NCBI GenBank assembly: GCA_963846855.1
Contig: CAWJXK010000008.1
Location: 124,001-188,000 of the forward strand
DNA from: CAIWHR01 sp963846855
GTDB taxonomy: Bacteria > Pseudomonadota > Gammaproteobacteria > Burkholderiales > Casimicrobiaceae
DNA: 64,000 nucleotides
Direction of reading: 5' to 3'
Shown piece after piece: positions 16,138 to 26,157 of the stretch (within the stretch, counting starts at the first letter, position 1; each line of letters starts with the position of its first letter). A program made the position numbers and the translations under genes. The notes below the pieces were generated by a model. It saw only the letters and a program-made list of their open reading frames with translations. It did no database searches and had not been told where the DNA came from.

Positions 16138-17860
16138 ATGAACCGTCGCGAATTCCTGCACATGGTCGCGGCTGCCGCGGCGGCCGGGCTGGCGGTCGAC
16201 AGCCGCGCGGCGCTCGAGCGTGCCGACGGCACTGCGTTCTACGACGCCGTCAGCGCCGTTCGGCAACGTGAGCCTGCTGCATTTCACTGATTGCCACGCG
16301 CAACTCAACCCGATCTACTTCCGGGAGCCCAGCGTCAATCTCGGTCTTGGCACCGCGCGCGGCCAGCCGCCGCACCTCGTCGGCGAGGCGCTGCTCCGCC
16401 ACTTCGGCATCAAGCCCGGGACACGCGAAGCGCACGCGCTCACGTACCTCGACTTCACGCAGGCGGCGCGCGCCTACGGGATGCTGGGCGGCTTCGCCCA
16501 CCTGGCGACGCTCGTCAAGCGCCTCCGGGCCTCGCGTCCCGGCGCGCTGCTGCTCGACGGCGGCGACACGTGGCAGGGCTCCGCGACGAGCCTGTGGACG
16601 CGCGGGCAGGACATGGTCGACGCGCAGCTGGCGCTCGGCGTCGACGTGATGACGGCTCACTGGGAATTCACGCTCGGCGCCGATCGCGTGCGGGAAGTCA
16701 TCGATCGCGATTTCGCCGGCAAGGTCGATTTCGTCGCGCAGAACGTGCGCACTGCCGATTTCGAGGACCCGGTGTTCCCGCCCTACGTAATGCGCGACGT
16801 GCGTGGCGTCGCGGTCGCCGTCGTCGGCCAGGCGTTTCCGTACACACCGATCGCGAATCCGCGTTATTTCGTGCCCGATTGGACGTTCGGCATCCGCGAC
16901 GAGGACATGCAGAAGGTCGTCGACGCGGCGCGCGCGAAGGGCGCGCAGGTGGTCGTGCTGCTGTCGCACAACGGAATGGACGTCGACTTGAAGCTCGCGA
17001 CGCGGGTGCGGGGGATCGACGCGATCCTCGGCGGGCATACGCACGACGGAGTGCCGCAGCCCACGCTGGTTGCCAATTCCGGCGGCAAGACGCTTGTCAC
17101 CAACGCCGGCAGCAACGGCAAATTCCTTGCGGTGCTCGACCTCGACGTCAAGGGCGGCAAGGTCGCCGACTTCCGGTATCGTCTGCTGCCGGTGTTCAGC
17201 GCGCTGCTGCCGCCCGACTCCGACATGGAAGCCCTGATCCACCGGCACCGGGCGCCCTACGCCGACAAGCTCGCCGAGAAGCTCGCGGTCACCGAGGGCC
17301 TGCTCTACCGTCGCGGCAACTTCAACGGTACGGCCGATCAGCTGATACTGGAGGGCCTGATGGCGGAGAAGAGTGCCGAGATTGCTTTCTCGCCGGGGTT
17401 TCGGTGGGGTACGACGCTGCTTCCGGGGCAGGCGATCACGTTCGAGCACTTGATGGACCAGACCGCGATCACCTACCCGTTCGTCACCGTCAACGAGCTG
17501 ACCGGTGACACCATCAAGACAATCCTCGAGGACGTCGCCGACAACCTGTTCAATCCCGATCCGTACTATCAGCAGGGCGGCGACATGGTTCGTGTCGGCG
17601 GATTGCGTTATGCGATCGAGCCCGGCGCGACGATGGGCCGTCGCATCACGGGCATGACGCTGCATGGAAAGCCGCTCGATGCCGCGAAACGCTACAAGGT
17701 TGCTGGCTGGGCCGGCGTTTCGGAGGAGGCGCGGGCAGCCGGCGGCGAGCCGGTCTGGGACGTGATGGCGCGCTATCTGCGGCGCGCGAAGACAATCAGG
17801 CCGCTGACACTCGACCTGCCGCAAGTCAGGGGCGTCACGGGCAATCCCGGCATGGCTTGA
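16138..17860 (+). CDS. soxB: SoxB thiosulfohydrolase, one-base frameshift near the N-terminus
   Basis: The Mn-dependent hydrolase that releases sulfate from SoxY-bound thiosulfonate; about 573 residues after repair. The Tat-like signal MNRREFLHMVAAAAAAGLAV is in one frame and the rest, from FGNVSLLHFTDCHAQLNP on, in the next; one extra base lies between about 16240 and 16258. The metallophosphoesterase motifs HFTDCHAQ, GGDTWQGS, SHNGMDVD and GGHTHDG and the 5'-nucleotidase C-terminal domain are uninterrupted. The ATG at 16138 matches family N-termini; starting at 16220 would lose the export signal. I favour sequence error over true loss because the remaining 530 residues are flawless. Confidence 0.93.
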
Positions 17861-17886
17861 ATGGCCGGGCACACATGGGAGAGCAC

Positions 17887-18396
17887 ATGCACGCCAATAA
17901 ATTGTTCCTGATTGCCGCCGCAGCACTGGTCTCGAGCGGAGCGATTCCCGCATTCGCGCAAAAAATGCTGGCCAGCTACCCAACGCTGACGACGGCCGCC
18001 GCGCTGCAATCGGCGCAGGCCGCGCTCGCGCGATGCCAGAAGGACGGCTACACGGTCGCCGTCGCCGTGGTCGACCGCGGCGGGCAGCCGCTCGCGGTGC
18101 TGCGCGACAACCTGGCGGGCACGCACACGACGCAGACCGCCATCAGCAAGGCGGCGACAGCGGCCAGCTTCCGCACCGACACGACTGAGCTCGCCGCCAC
18201 GTCGCAGGCGGGCAAGCCGCAGAGCGGCATCCGCCAGCTTCCGAACGTGGCCGCCATCGGCGGGGGACTCGTGATTCGCGCAAAGGGCTCGCTGGTCGGC
18301 GGAATCGGCGTTTCCGGCGCACCGGGCGGCAACGCCGACGAAGCGTGTGCGAAGGCGGGCGTCGCCGCGATCAACGACGCAATAGAAATGGAGTAG
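17887..18396 (+). CDS. secreted GlcG/HbpS-family haem-binding-like protein
   Basis: A 169-residue protein with a Sec signal (MHANKLFLIAAAALVSSGAIPAFAQ) and a GlcG/HbpS domain: VAVVDRGGQPLAVLRDNLAG, the TAISKAATAASF helix and the glycine-rich VGGIGVSGAPGG. Homologues bind haem or degradation products, or act with sensor kinases, and such genes often follow soxB or redox operons. Ligand here unknown. The ATG at 17887 has GGAG 5 bp upstream and starts 26 bp after soxB, so it is likely the last gene of the Sox operon. Confidence 0.82.
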   Translation: MHANKLFLIAAAALVSSGAIPAFAQKMLASYPTLTTAAALQSAQAALARCQKDGYTVAVAVVDRGGQPLAVLRDNLAGTHTTQTAISKAATAASFRTDTTELAATSQAGKPQSGIRQLPNVAAIGGGLVIRAKGSLVGGIGVSGAPGGNADEACAKAGVAAINDAIEME

Positions 18397-18453
18397 CGTC
18401 GCGGCGCGCGCGGCGACAGGCGGACCGCGGAAGCCGTGATTCCGGATCGCCGG

Positions 18454-19656
18454 TCAGGTGACGGTGACGCGGGCGAACTTCCGCTTGCCGGCCTGAACGA
18501 CAACCGTCGCACCCGCGGCGACGACGAGCGACTTGTCGGCGACGACATCGCCATCGATCTTGAGCCCGCGCTGCGCGATGAGCCGCAGCGCCTCGGAAGT
18601 CGACTCGACGATGCCCGCCTGCTTCGCGAGCTGGGCGATCGGAATTCCCGCGCCCGCGCTCTGCAGCGTGACCTCCGGCATGTCCTCCGGCAGCGCGCCC
18701 TGGCGGAAGCGCGCGTCGAATTCCGCAAGCGCGCGTGCGGCCGCGTCCTTCGAATGGAAGCGCGCAACGATCTCCTCTGCGAGCGCGACCTTGGCGTCGC
18801 GCGGATTGCGCCCGTCCGCGCATTCGCGCTTCAGTCGCGCCACATCGGGCAGCGGCACGAACGACAGGAGCTCGTAGTAGCGCCACATGAGGTCGTCGGA
18901 GATCGACATCAGCTTGCCGAACATCTCGTTCGGGGCTTCGGTGATCCCGACGTAATTGTCGAGCGACTTCGACATCTTGTTGACGCCGTCGAGGCCCTCG
19001 AGCAATGGCAAGGTCAGGATGCACTGAGGCTCCTGCCCGTAGTGGCGCTGCAGCTCGCGCCCGACCAGCAGGTTGAACTTCTGGTCCGTGCCGCCCAGCT
19101 CGACGTCAGCCTTCAGCGCGACCGAGTCGTAGCCCTGCGCCAGCGGATAGAGAAACTCGTGGACCGCGATGGGCTGGCCGCTCTTGTAGCGCTGCGCGAA
19201 GTCGTCGCGCTCCAGCATCCGCGCCACCGTGTATTTCGCGGCGAGCCGGATCATGCCGTCCGCGCCGAGCGGCATCAGCCACTTCGAGTTGAACGCGACC
19301 TCGGTCTTCTCGCGATCGAGGATCAGGAACACCTGGTCGGTGTAGGTCTTCGCGTTGGCGGCGATCTCTTCCGCCGAGAGCGCCGGCCGCGTGACGTTGC
19401 GTCCCGTCGGATCGCCGATCAGGCCGGTGAAGTCGCCGACAAGGAAGATGACGTGGTGGCCGAGGTCCTGCAGCTGGCGCAGCTTGTTGAACTGGACCGT
19501 GTGGCCCAGGTGCAGGTCGGGCCGCGTCGGGTCGAAGCCTTCCTTGATGCGCAGCGGCTTGCCGCGGGCAAGCTTGGCTGCGAGCTCGCCCTCGACCAGG
19601 AGCTCGTCGGCGCCGCGGCGGAATACGGCAAGGTGCGCTTCGACGTCGAATGCCAT
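18454..19656 (-). CDS. tyrS: tyrosyl-tRNA synthetase
   Basis: A class I aminoacyl-tRNA synthetase of 400 residues. The HIGH-equivalent motif is HLGH (in RPDLHLGHTVQFNK), the KMSKS loop is NKMSKSLDNYVG, and an S4-like RNA-binding domain occupies the C-terminus (EALRLIAQRGLKIDGDVV...). The length and the TGLIGDPTGRN stretch fit the TyrRS-II (TyrZ-like) bacterial subgroup. It is divergent from the M23 peptidase gene, with a 115-bp shared spacer. Confidence 0.96.
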   Translation of the reverse strand: MAFDVEAHLAVFRRGADELLVEGELAAKLARGKPLRIKEGFDPTRPDLHLGHTVQFNKLRQLQDLGHHVIFLVGDFTGLIGDPTGRNVTRPALSAEEIAANAKTYTDQVFLILDREKTEVAFNSKWLMPLGADGMIRLAAKYTVARMLERDDFAQRYKSGQPIAVHEFLYPLAQGYDSVALKADVELGGTDQKFNLLVGRELQRHYGQEPQCILTLPLLEGLDGVNKMSKSLDNYVGITEAPNEMFGKLMSISDDLMWRYYELLSFVPLPDVARLKRECADGRNPRDAKVALAEEIVARFHSKDAAARALAEFDARFRQGALPEDMPEVTLQSAGAGIPIAQLAKQAGIVESTSEALRLIAQRGLKIDGDVVADKSLVVAAGATVVVQAGKRKFARVTVT

Positions 19657-19771
19657 GGGGTCCGGGGAACGGTGGTTCGATTGGGTTGAAGTTCAGACGG
19701 CCGCCGCCCCGCACGGGGGCCACGGGCGGTGTTTGCTAGACTCACACCTTTGCCGCATCGACCCTCTCGCG

Positions 19772-21094
19772 ATGACCGCAAGCAAACATGACATTTTAGC
19801 GCAACGTGCCGCCGCCCGCGGCATCGCGCCGGGCTATTGGCTGGCCTTCGCGGTCCTCGCATTCTTCGGTGCCGCGGCGTTCGGGCTCGTTCCCGGCACG
19901 ACGCTCGATCCGGTGACCGTGCGCACGATCGAGCGCGAGCTCGCGGTGCCCGTCGTGCAGATCGCGGCGCCGGACGAGCCCGCGCAGCGATACTGGCAGC
20001 GCGCGCGCATCGAGCGCGGCGATACGCTGGGCAGCGTGCTGGCCCGCGTCGGCATCGACGACCCGGAGGCGACGCAATTCCTGCGCACGAACGCGGCTGC
20101 CCGCGCGCTCTATCAGCTTCGTCCGGGCAAGTCGATCGCGGTCCGGACCGACGACGCGGGCGCGCTCCTCGGACTGCGCTTCCTCGCCAACGACGGCGCG
20201 CTGCTCACTATTACCCGGGACGGCGACGCGTTCAGCGCGAACGCGGCGCCCGCCGCCGCCGACGTCCGGTGGGAAATGGCTGCCGGTGAGATCCGCTCGT
20301 CGCTTTTCGGCGCCGCCGATGCCGCGGGACTGCCCGACGCCGTCACGATGCAGCTGGCCGACGTGTTCGCCGGCGACATCGACTTCTACAAGGACATCAA
20401 GCGCGGCGATCGCTTCGCGGTCATCTACGAGACGCGCGCTCTCGACGGCGAGCTGGTCGGCGCGGGCCGCATCGTCGCGGCGCGCTTCGAGAATCGCGGG
20501 CGCACGCTCGAAGCCTACCTCTGGCGCGACACTGCCGGCAACGAAGGCTACTACACGGCCGACGGCGTTCCGCTGCAGCGGGCGTTCCTGCGCGCGCCGC
20601 TGGCGTTCTCGCGCGTCACATCCGGCTTCTCGCTGGCGCGCTTTCACCCGATCCTCAACACGTGGCGTGCGCACAAGGGCGTCGACTACGCGGCGCCGAT
20701 CGGCACGCCGGTCCGCGCCACGGCGAACGGGACCGTGCTCGTCGCCGGGCGGCAGGAAGGCTATGGCAACGTGATTCACCTGAGGAACCAGGGCGTGTAT
20801 TCGACGCTGTACGCGCACCTGTCGCGCTTCGCGCCGGGCATGAAACCGGGCGCGCGGGTGAAGCAGGGCGAAGTCATCGGCTACGTCGGGCAGACCGGAT
20901 GGGCCACCGGCCCGCACCTGCATTACGAATTCCGGGTTGCCAACGTCCAGCGCGATCCGCTGGCGATCGCGTTGCCGGCAGCGGAGCCGCTTCCCGTGTC
21001 CGCGCGCGCCGCGTTCCGGGCCGGGATCGCGTCGGCCGCAGGGGAGATCGCGTTGATCAGCCGCGTTCCGGTGTCGTTCGCCAGCGCCGACTGA
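19772..21094 (+). CDS. M23-family murein endopeptidase
   Basis: A 440-residue envelope peptidase anchored by one N-terminal transmembrane segment (about residues 22-42). A LysM/OapA-like region (IERGDTLGSVLARVGIDD) and an inhibitory-type middle domain precede the LytM catalytic domain, with Zn ligands in HPILNTWRAHKGVDYAAP and HLHYEF. The family cuts peptidoglycan cross-bridges and opens the sacculus for growth. ATG at 19772 follows an AT-richer promoter-like spacer. anmK follows 22 bp later, as in many betaproteobacteria, linking wall cleavage to wall recycling. Confidence 0.93.
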   Translation: MTASKHDILAQRAAARGIAPGYWLAFAVLAFFGAAAFGLVPGTTLDPVTVRTIERELAVPVVQIAAPDEPAQRYWQRARIERGDTLGSVLARVGIDDPEATQFLRTNAAARALYQLRPGKSIAVRTDDAGALLGLRFLANDGALLTITRDGDAFSANAAPAAADVRWEMAAGEIRSSLFGAADAAGLPDAVTMQLADVFAGDIDFYKDIKRGDRFAVIYETRALDGELVGAGRIVAARFENRGRTLEAYLWRDTAGNEGYYTADGVPLQRAFLRAPLAFSRVTSGFSLARFHPILNTWRAHKGVDYAAPIGTPVRATANGTVLVAGRQEGYGNVIHLRNQGVYSTLYAHLSRFAPGMKPGARVKQGEVIGYVGQTGWATGPHLHYEFRVANVQRDPLAIALPAAEPLPVSARAAFRAGIASAAGEIALISRVPVSFASAD

Positions 21095-21116
21095 CTCCGG
21101 CCCGCCGTCTCGTCCC

Positions 21117-22220
21117 GTGCAACGCGAGCTCTACGCCGGGGTGATGTCGGGCACGAGCCTCGACGGCGTCGACGCCGTCGTCGCCGATTTCGAGCCATCG
21201 AAAGGCGGCCCGTGCGAGCTTCTCGCCGCGGCGCATCGGCCGTTCGCGCCGGAGTTGCGCGCCGAACTCTTCGCGCTGCAGCGATCCGGGTCCGACGAGC
21301 TTGCGCGCGCGGCGCGCGCCGCCAACGCGCTTGCCGACACGTGCGCCGACGCGATCAACGAGGCGATGCGCGCGGCCGGCGTGGCCAATGGCGCGATCGC
21401 CGCGTGCGGCGTTCACGGACAGACGCTGCGGCACCGGCCGGACGAAGGCTGGACGCTGCAGCTCAACAATCCGGCGCGCGTCGCCGAGCGCACGGGCGTG
21501 ACCATCGTCGCCGATTTCAGGAGCCGCGACGTCGCCGCGGGAGGGCAGGGCGCGCCGCTCGTGCCGGCGTTTCACGCGGCGCTGTTCGGCGGCGATACGC
21601 ACCGCGTGATCGTGAACATCGGCGGCATCGCCAACGTCACCGATCTTCCGCCGGCGGGCCCCGTACGCGGCTTCGACACCGGTCCTGGCAACGTATTGCT
21701 CGATCTGTGGCATGCGCGGCACCGCGGCGGCGCCTATGACGATGGCGGCGAGTGGGCCGCGACGGGGCGCGTCGACGCGGCGCTGCTCGACGCGCTCATG
21801 CAAGAGCCGTATTTCGCGCGGAAACCGCCGAAGAGCACCGGCCGCGATCTCTTCGATGCGGACTGGATCGTTGCGAAGCTCGCCGGTCAGACGCTGCGGC
21901 CCGCCGATGTGCAGGCGACGCTCGTCGCGCTGACGGCGCGGACGATCGCCGACGCGATTCGAGCCGAATGCGCCGGCGCAAAGGAAATCCTGGTCTGCGG
22001 CGGCGGTGCGATGAACGCTTGCCTGATGGCCGGGCTGGGGACCCTACTCACGCCGCGGACGGTCGCGACGACGGCCGATCGCGGGGTGGATGTGGCGCAC
22101 GTCGAACCGCTGGCGTTCGCGTGGCTCGCGCGCGAGGCGCTCGCCGGGCGTCCGGGAAGCCTGCCGGCAGTGACCGGCGCGCGCGGTCCCCGCGTGCTGG
22201 GTGCGATCTACCCGCGCTGA
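21117..22220 (+). CDS. anmK: anhydro-N-acetylmuramic acid kinase
   Basis: A 367-residue sugar kinase that opens and phosphorylates 1,6-anhydro-MurNAc to MurNAc-6-phosphate during peptidoglycan recycling. The N-terminal GVMSGTSLDGVDAVV is the AnmK signature. ACGVHGQTLRHRP, VIVNIGGIANVT, GFDTGPGN and the C-terminal VCGGGAMNACLM match the ASKHA fold. The GTG start at 21117 sits eight residues before the motif, as in homologues. Confidence 0.96.
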   Translation: MQRELYAGVMSGTSLDGVDAVVADFEPSKGGPCELLAAAHRPFAPELRAELFALQRSGSDELARAARAANALADTCADAINEAMRAAGVANGAIAACGVHGQTLRHRPDEGWTLQLNNPARVAERTGVTIVADFRSRDVAAGGQGAPLVPAFHAALFGGDTHRVIVNIGGIANVTDLPPAGPVRGFDTGPGNVLLDLWHARHRGGAYDDGGEWAATGRVDAALLDALMQEPYFARKPPKSTGRDLFDADWIVAKLAGQTLRPADVQATLVALTARTIADAIRAECAGAKEILVCGGGAMNACLMAGLGTLLTPRTVATTADRGVDVAHVEPLAFAWLAREALAGRPGSLPAVTGARGPRVLGAIYPR

Positions 22221-22264
22221 TCGCCGCCGAAACGCCCGACTGCGCTGACGCGCTGCGAGCTGCG

Positions 22265-24553
22265 TTACCGGGGACAGGCGCCCGGCGTTGCAGACGTCGG
22301 ATCGTAGATCCAGTACGGGAGTCCACCGTCGTTGCCCGCACGGCATTTCAGCACGGTGAGCCGCTGATCGGGAAGGTGAGCGCTCCCGTGCTGGAAGATC
22401 TGACGCATGTCTTCGTTCATCACGGGATTGGAAGCGAAGACGTCGTGGTTGAGCTCCGTCATGCCCGGCAGGCCGGCGCGCGACAGATCGATGCTCTGCA
22501 CGTGATCGTGGCGCAGCGGCTGGCCGTTGGCGGAGTATCCGGCCAGCGTCACGCGGCCCTCGCGCGCCCAGCCGGCCCACATCGCCTTGTCGCTCGCCGA
22601 CGCGTACAGCGTGAAACGGTCGATGCCGTGCGCGGAGATGGTGTCGATCAAATCGATGAATTGGGTCTGCGGCACGGCGGGGGCCGCGAGCACGATCTCG
22701 CCGAGATGGCGCCCGAGCGTGCTCGCGGGGTCATTTGCAATTTGCTTCAGTGCGGGCAGCAGCACCCGGTTGCCCATGCTGTGCGCGACGAGATGGATCT
22801 TTTCGGCGCCGGTCGCGTGCTCCACCGCGGCCAGGAATTCGGCAAGGCTTTTCGCGGCCGCGGCGGCGCTGTCGAGATCGGTGCCGTAGCGCCACATCGA
22901 TCCTCGCGACGGCCACGAGAACACGAACAGCGCGCTGTCGTAGTTGAGATCGCGCCTGAGCTGCGCGGCGCGCTGCAGGGCTTCGTCGAAGCTCACGTTG
23001 AAGCCGTGCACGAAGACGAGCGCCGTACCGGCGTAGAGCTTCGCGGCGCGCGCGAGCTTGCCCGCCTCGGCGTCGAATTGCGCGAGGCTGAGGTCCCGCC
23101 GCTCCCGAATCAGCAATTGCGTAGGATTGGTCGCGTTGCCGAATGGGCGCGCCTCGGGCCGCGACGAGGTTAGCCAGGCCTTCGGCGAGAATTGCGCGCC
23201 GGGCACGAGCACTTCGGCGCGCCCATAGGAGATCGCGGTGCCGGCGTCGCCGCCGAAGCGGCCGGATTCGCCGGGCAACTTCCGCCGGTTGGTGCCGAAC
23301 AGGACGCTCGCCTCGGTGGCGCTTTCCTTGCGCAGGCGCAGCGCCGTCTGATAGTCCTTCAGCGCAAGGTCCGCGTGGCCGCTTTTTTCCTCCAGCTCCG
23401 CCAGCAGGAAGAGCACGTTCGGCGAATCGCCGAGACGCTGGTGCGCGCCTTCGAGGGCCTGGCGCGCCAGCCCGAGTTCGTTGGTGTCGAGGTACAGGCG
23501 GCCGAGCGAACTCAGCACATCCGCCATCACCAATCCGTCGAGCGCGCCGCTTTCGATCAGGTCGCGATTCTTCTGAAGAATCTCCAGCGCATCGAACTGC
23601 GCGGCGATCGCCGCATCCATGTCGCCGTTGCGCCGGGTCACCTCGCTGAGCGCTTCGGCCAGCAGCACGCTCGACTCGGCCTGCAGCACGCGGTCCTTGA
23701 ATCGATGGGCGCGGGCTGACTTCAGCAGCGCGAGGGCATCGGCGTTGCGGCCGAGCGACGCGGCGATGCCGGCTCGCGAGACCAGCACCTGCACGAGACC
23801 GGCCACGAGCTCCTCGTCGCCGGGATGTTTGCGGATCTCGCCCTCGAGCAGCGTGCCGGCGCGGACGAGGTGCGCGTCGGCCCGGCTGATCTCCTGCTGG
23901 AGCATTTCGTGGAGGGCGAGCTCCTGCAGCGTAGCGGCCAGCCGCCCGCTCGGCGGGTACGCCTCGCGAATCGCCACCGCTTCGCGCAGCAGCTCGATTA
24001 CCCACGCGGTTCGCGCGAACCCTTTCTGCACGAGCTCCGCGTTCTGTTCGAGCTTGTCGGCGAGACGGAGGTCGCGCGGTCCATAGACCTTGCGCCACGT
24101 GGCCAGGTTCTCGGTGAGCACCGCATCGGCTTCGGCGGTGCGATCGGCGCCGAAGAGCACCACGGCTTGCTCGCTGAGCGCGATCGCGATGAGCTCCGGC
24201 TCGGGCGGCGTCGCGGCACGGCGGATGCGCACGACTTCGGCGATGCCAGGCAGTGCGCGCTGCCATTCCTCGTTCCGGATGTCGACGAGGCACTGCAACT
24301 CCAGAGCATCGCCGCGGCGCGCGTCTTCCGGCGTGAGATGCCTGGCAGCGTCAACTGCTGCCTGCGCGAACGTCGTTGCCCCCTTCGGGTCGACGTTCAG
24401 CATTGCCGTGAACTTGCCGAGCGCCTCGCGGTGGTGCGCGAGGTGCGGCGAGTCCCCCGCGCCTTGCGCAATTGCGGGCAACACCGCGACGACCGCGGCG
24501 AGCAGGGCCCGCGCGATCCATGTCCTCACCTGCCTTGGTGCCGGCGTACGCAT
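22265..24553 (-). CDS. secreted TPR protein with C-terminal DUF900 alpha/beta hydrolase
   Basis: A 762-residue two-part protein. After a signal peptide (about residues 1-32) the first ~430 residues are helical repeats of TPR character, including an RLGDSPNVLFLLAELEEKSG repeat. The last 300 residues are a DUF900-type hydrolase with the oxyanion region LVFVHGFNVSFDEAL, nucleophile elbow LVAHSMGNRVL and a late catalytic-type His (LNHDVFASNP). Substrate unknown; serine esterase or lipase activity is inferred. It converges with anmK (44 bp apart) and stands alone on its strand. Confidence 0.85.
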   Translation of the reverse strand: MRTPAPRQVRTWIARALLAAVVAVLPAIAQGAGDSPHLAHHREALGKFTAMLNVDPKGATTFAQAAVDAARHLTPEDARRGDALELQCLVDIRNEEWQRALPGIAEVVRIRRAATPPEPELIAIALSEQAVVLFGADRTAEADAVLTENLATWRKVYGPRDLRLADKLEQNAELVQKGFARTAWVIELLREAVAIREAYPPSGRLAATLQELALHEMLQQEISRADAHLVRAGTLLEGEIRKHPGDEELVAGLVQVLVSRAGIAASLGRNADALALLKSARAHRFKDRVLQAESSVLLAEALSEVTRRNGDMDAAIAAQFDALEILQKNRDLIESGALDGLVMADVLSSLGRLYLDTNELGLARQALEGAHQRLGDSPNVLFLLAELEEKSGHADLALKDYQTALRLRKESATEASVLFGTNRRKLPGESGRFGGDAGTAISYGRAEVLVPGAQFSPKAWLTSSRPEARPFGNATNPTQLLIRERRDLSLAQFDAEAGKLARAAKLYAGTALVFVHGFNVSFDEALQRAAQLRRDLNYDSALFVFSWPSRGSMWRYGTDLDSAAAAAKSLAEFLAAVEHATGAEKIHLVAHSMGNRVLLPALKQIANDPASTLGRHLGEIVLAAPAVPQTQFIDLIDTISAHGIDRFTLYASASDKAMWAGWAREGRVTLAGYSANGQPLRHDHVQSIDLSRAGLPGMTELNHDVFASNPVMNEDMRQIFQHGSAHLPDQRLTVLKCRAGNDGGLPYWIYDPTSATPGACPR

Positions 24554-24712
24554 TAGGTGCTTCGCTCCCGTGAATCAGGACTGCCCGCGATGATGCGCCG
24601 GGCATGACGGATTGCAAAGGGCGCGGCGCGGCGGTCCGCGGCCGGCGCGAAACGCGATGGATTCAGAGGAAGGGCGCGATGCTGCGACAATCCGTCGGGA
24701 CGTAGAATCGGC

Positions 24713-25561
24713 TCACGCCACGTCCTGCAGCCGCGCGCGCCGCGCCGCTTCCTCGAAGCGCGCGTCGTCGATTTCCTGCATCACGCCCTCGAGATCGACC
24801 GCCTTCTCGACGCGCTCGAAACGGCCGGTCAGCGGCGTATCCGGCTGCAGCGTGCCCGCTTCATAGAGCGCCCAGATTTCCCGCCCGTAGTTGGTGGCGA
24901 GCAATTCGGGGGCGTACCTGCCGAAGCAGCTGCGCAGGTTCGCCACGTCGCGCTCGAAGATCTTCGGCGCGTGATTGTTGCCGGCCGCGTCCACCGCCTG
25001 CGGCAGGTCGATGATGACCGGCCCGTCGGCGCCGACGAGGATGTTGTACTCGCTCAGGTCTCCGTGCACGACGCCGGCGCACAGCATCCGCACGACTTCA
25101 CGGATCAGGCGATCGTGATGGCCGCGCGCCTCGTCCGGCGTGAACTCGAGATCGGCGAGACGCGGCGCCGCGTCGCCATCGTCGCCGGTCACGAGCTCCA
25201 TCAGCAGCACGCCTTCGTGGAAGAGGTAGGGCGTTGGCACGCGCACGCCGGCGGCGGCCAGCCGAAACAGCGCGTCGACTTCTGCGTTCTGCCAGGCGTC
25301 TTCCTGCGCCTTGCGCCCGAAGCGCGTGCCCTTCGCCATCGCGCGCGCCTGCCGCGTGTTCTTGGTCTTGCGGTTCTCGGTGTAGTCGACCGCCTGCCGG
25401 AAGCTGCGCTTGTCGGCTTCCTTGTAGACCTTCGCGCAGCGCGTCTCTTGGCCGCAGCGCACGACGAAGACCATTGCTTCCTTGCCGCTCATCAGTTGGC
25501 GGACGACGGTGTCGATGAGGCCGTCATCGTGGAGCGGCTTCAGCCGTTTTGGGATTTTCAT
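24713..25561 (-). CDS. RIO-type serine/threonine protein kinase
   Basis: A 282-residue bacterial RIO1-like kinase. The start MKIPKRLKPLHDDGLIDTVV leads into a nucleotide-binding lobe (MSGKEAMVFVV, AKVYKEADKRSF). The catalytic loop is VVHGDLSEYNILV and the metal-binding segment VIIDLPQAVD replaces the DFG of eukaryotic kinases. Bacterial members have no settled substrate. No partner gene is adjacent; erpA is 118 bp upstream on the same strand. Confidence 0.92.
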   Translation of the reverse strand: MKIPKRLKPLHDDGLIDTVVRQLMSGKEAMVFVVRCGQETRCAKVYKEADKRSFRQAVDYTENRKTKNTRQARAMAKGTRFGRKAQEDAWQNAEVDALFRLAAAGVRVPTPYLFHEGVLLMELVTGDDGDAAPRLADLEFTPDEARGHHDRLIREVVRMLCAGVVHGDLSEYNILVGADGPVIIDLPQAVDAAGNNHAPKIFERDVANLRSCFGRYAPELLATNYGREIWALYEAGTLQPDTPLTGRFERVEKAVDLEGVMQEIDDARFEEAARRARLQDVA

Positions 25562-25679
25562 GGTGAACGGGGCGTGGTTCCGATCCCGGCCGGATTCATG
25601 CGCCGGGCAGCGGTGACCTGCCCCGGAAAAAGCAACGGGGCCCGCAGGGGCCCCGTGCGTGCGTCACGAAAGGAGGAAT

Positions 25680-26030
25680 TCAGACGGAGAACGACGAGCC
25701 GCACCCGCAGGTCGTCTGGGCGTTGGGGTTCTTGATCACGAACTGCGCGCCCTCGAGGCCCTCGGTATAGTCGATTTCGGCGCCGACCAGGTACTGGTAG
25801 CTCATCGGGTCGATCAGCAGCGTGACACCGTTCTTCTCCATCGACGTGTCGTCGTCGTTGACGACCTCGTCGAACGTGAAGCCGTACTGGAAGCCGGAGC
25901 AGCCACCGCCGGTCACGAACACGCGCAGCTTGAGCTCGGGGTTGCCTTCCTCCTCGATCAGCGACTTCACCTTCATCGCCGCGTTGTCGGTGAAGACCAG
26001 CGGGGCGGGCATTTCGGTCATTGCGTTCAT
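25680..26030 (-). CDS. erpA: iron-sulfur cluster insertion protein ErpA
   Basis: A 116-residue A-type carrier that hands Fe-S clusters to apo-enzymes. The three ligand cysteines are in VTGGGCSGFQYGF and the C-terminal TTCGCGSSFSV. The ErpA subgroup is supported by the N-terminal MPAPLVFTDNAAMKVK. The ATG at 26030 has AGGAG 5 bp upstream; a TTG three bases earlier is not needed. Confidence 0.96.
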   Translation of the reverse strand: MNAMTEMPAPLVFTDNAAMKVKSLIEEEGNPELKLRVFVTGGGCSGFQYGFTFDEVVNDDDTSMEKNGVTLLIDPMSYQYLVGAEIDYTEGLEGAQFVIKNPNAQTTCGCGSSFSV

Positions 26031-26157
26031 CAAAGCTCCTTGCGCCTGGGCATTGCGCTCATTATCGGACCACCCCCTTCGCGCCGCAACCCTGCCGCCG
26101 ATGGGGACGGCCAGGGCTGCGGCCGGGGTATCAGCACCCCCCGGTCCGGCAAATCGG

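Noticed and set aside
16220..17860. SoxB starting at an internal in-frame start at 16220
   Set aside because: It would lack the Tat-type signal required for a periplasmic enzyme; the signal is intact just upstream in the neighbouring frame.
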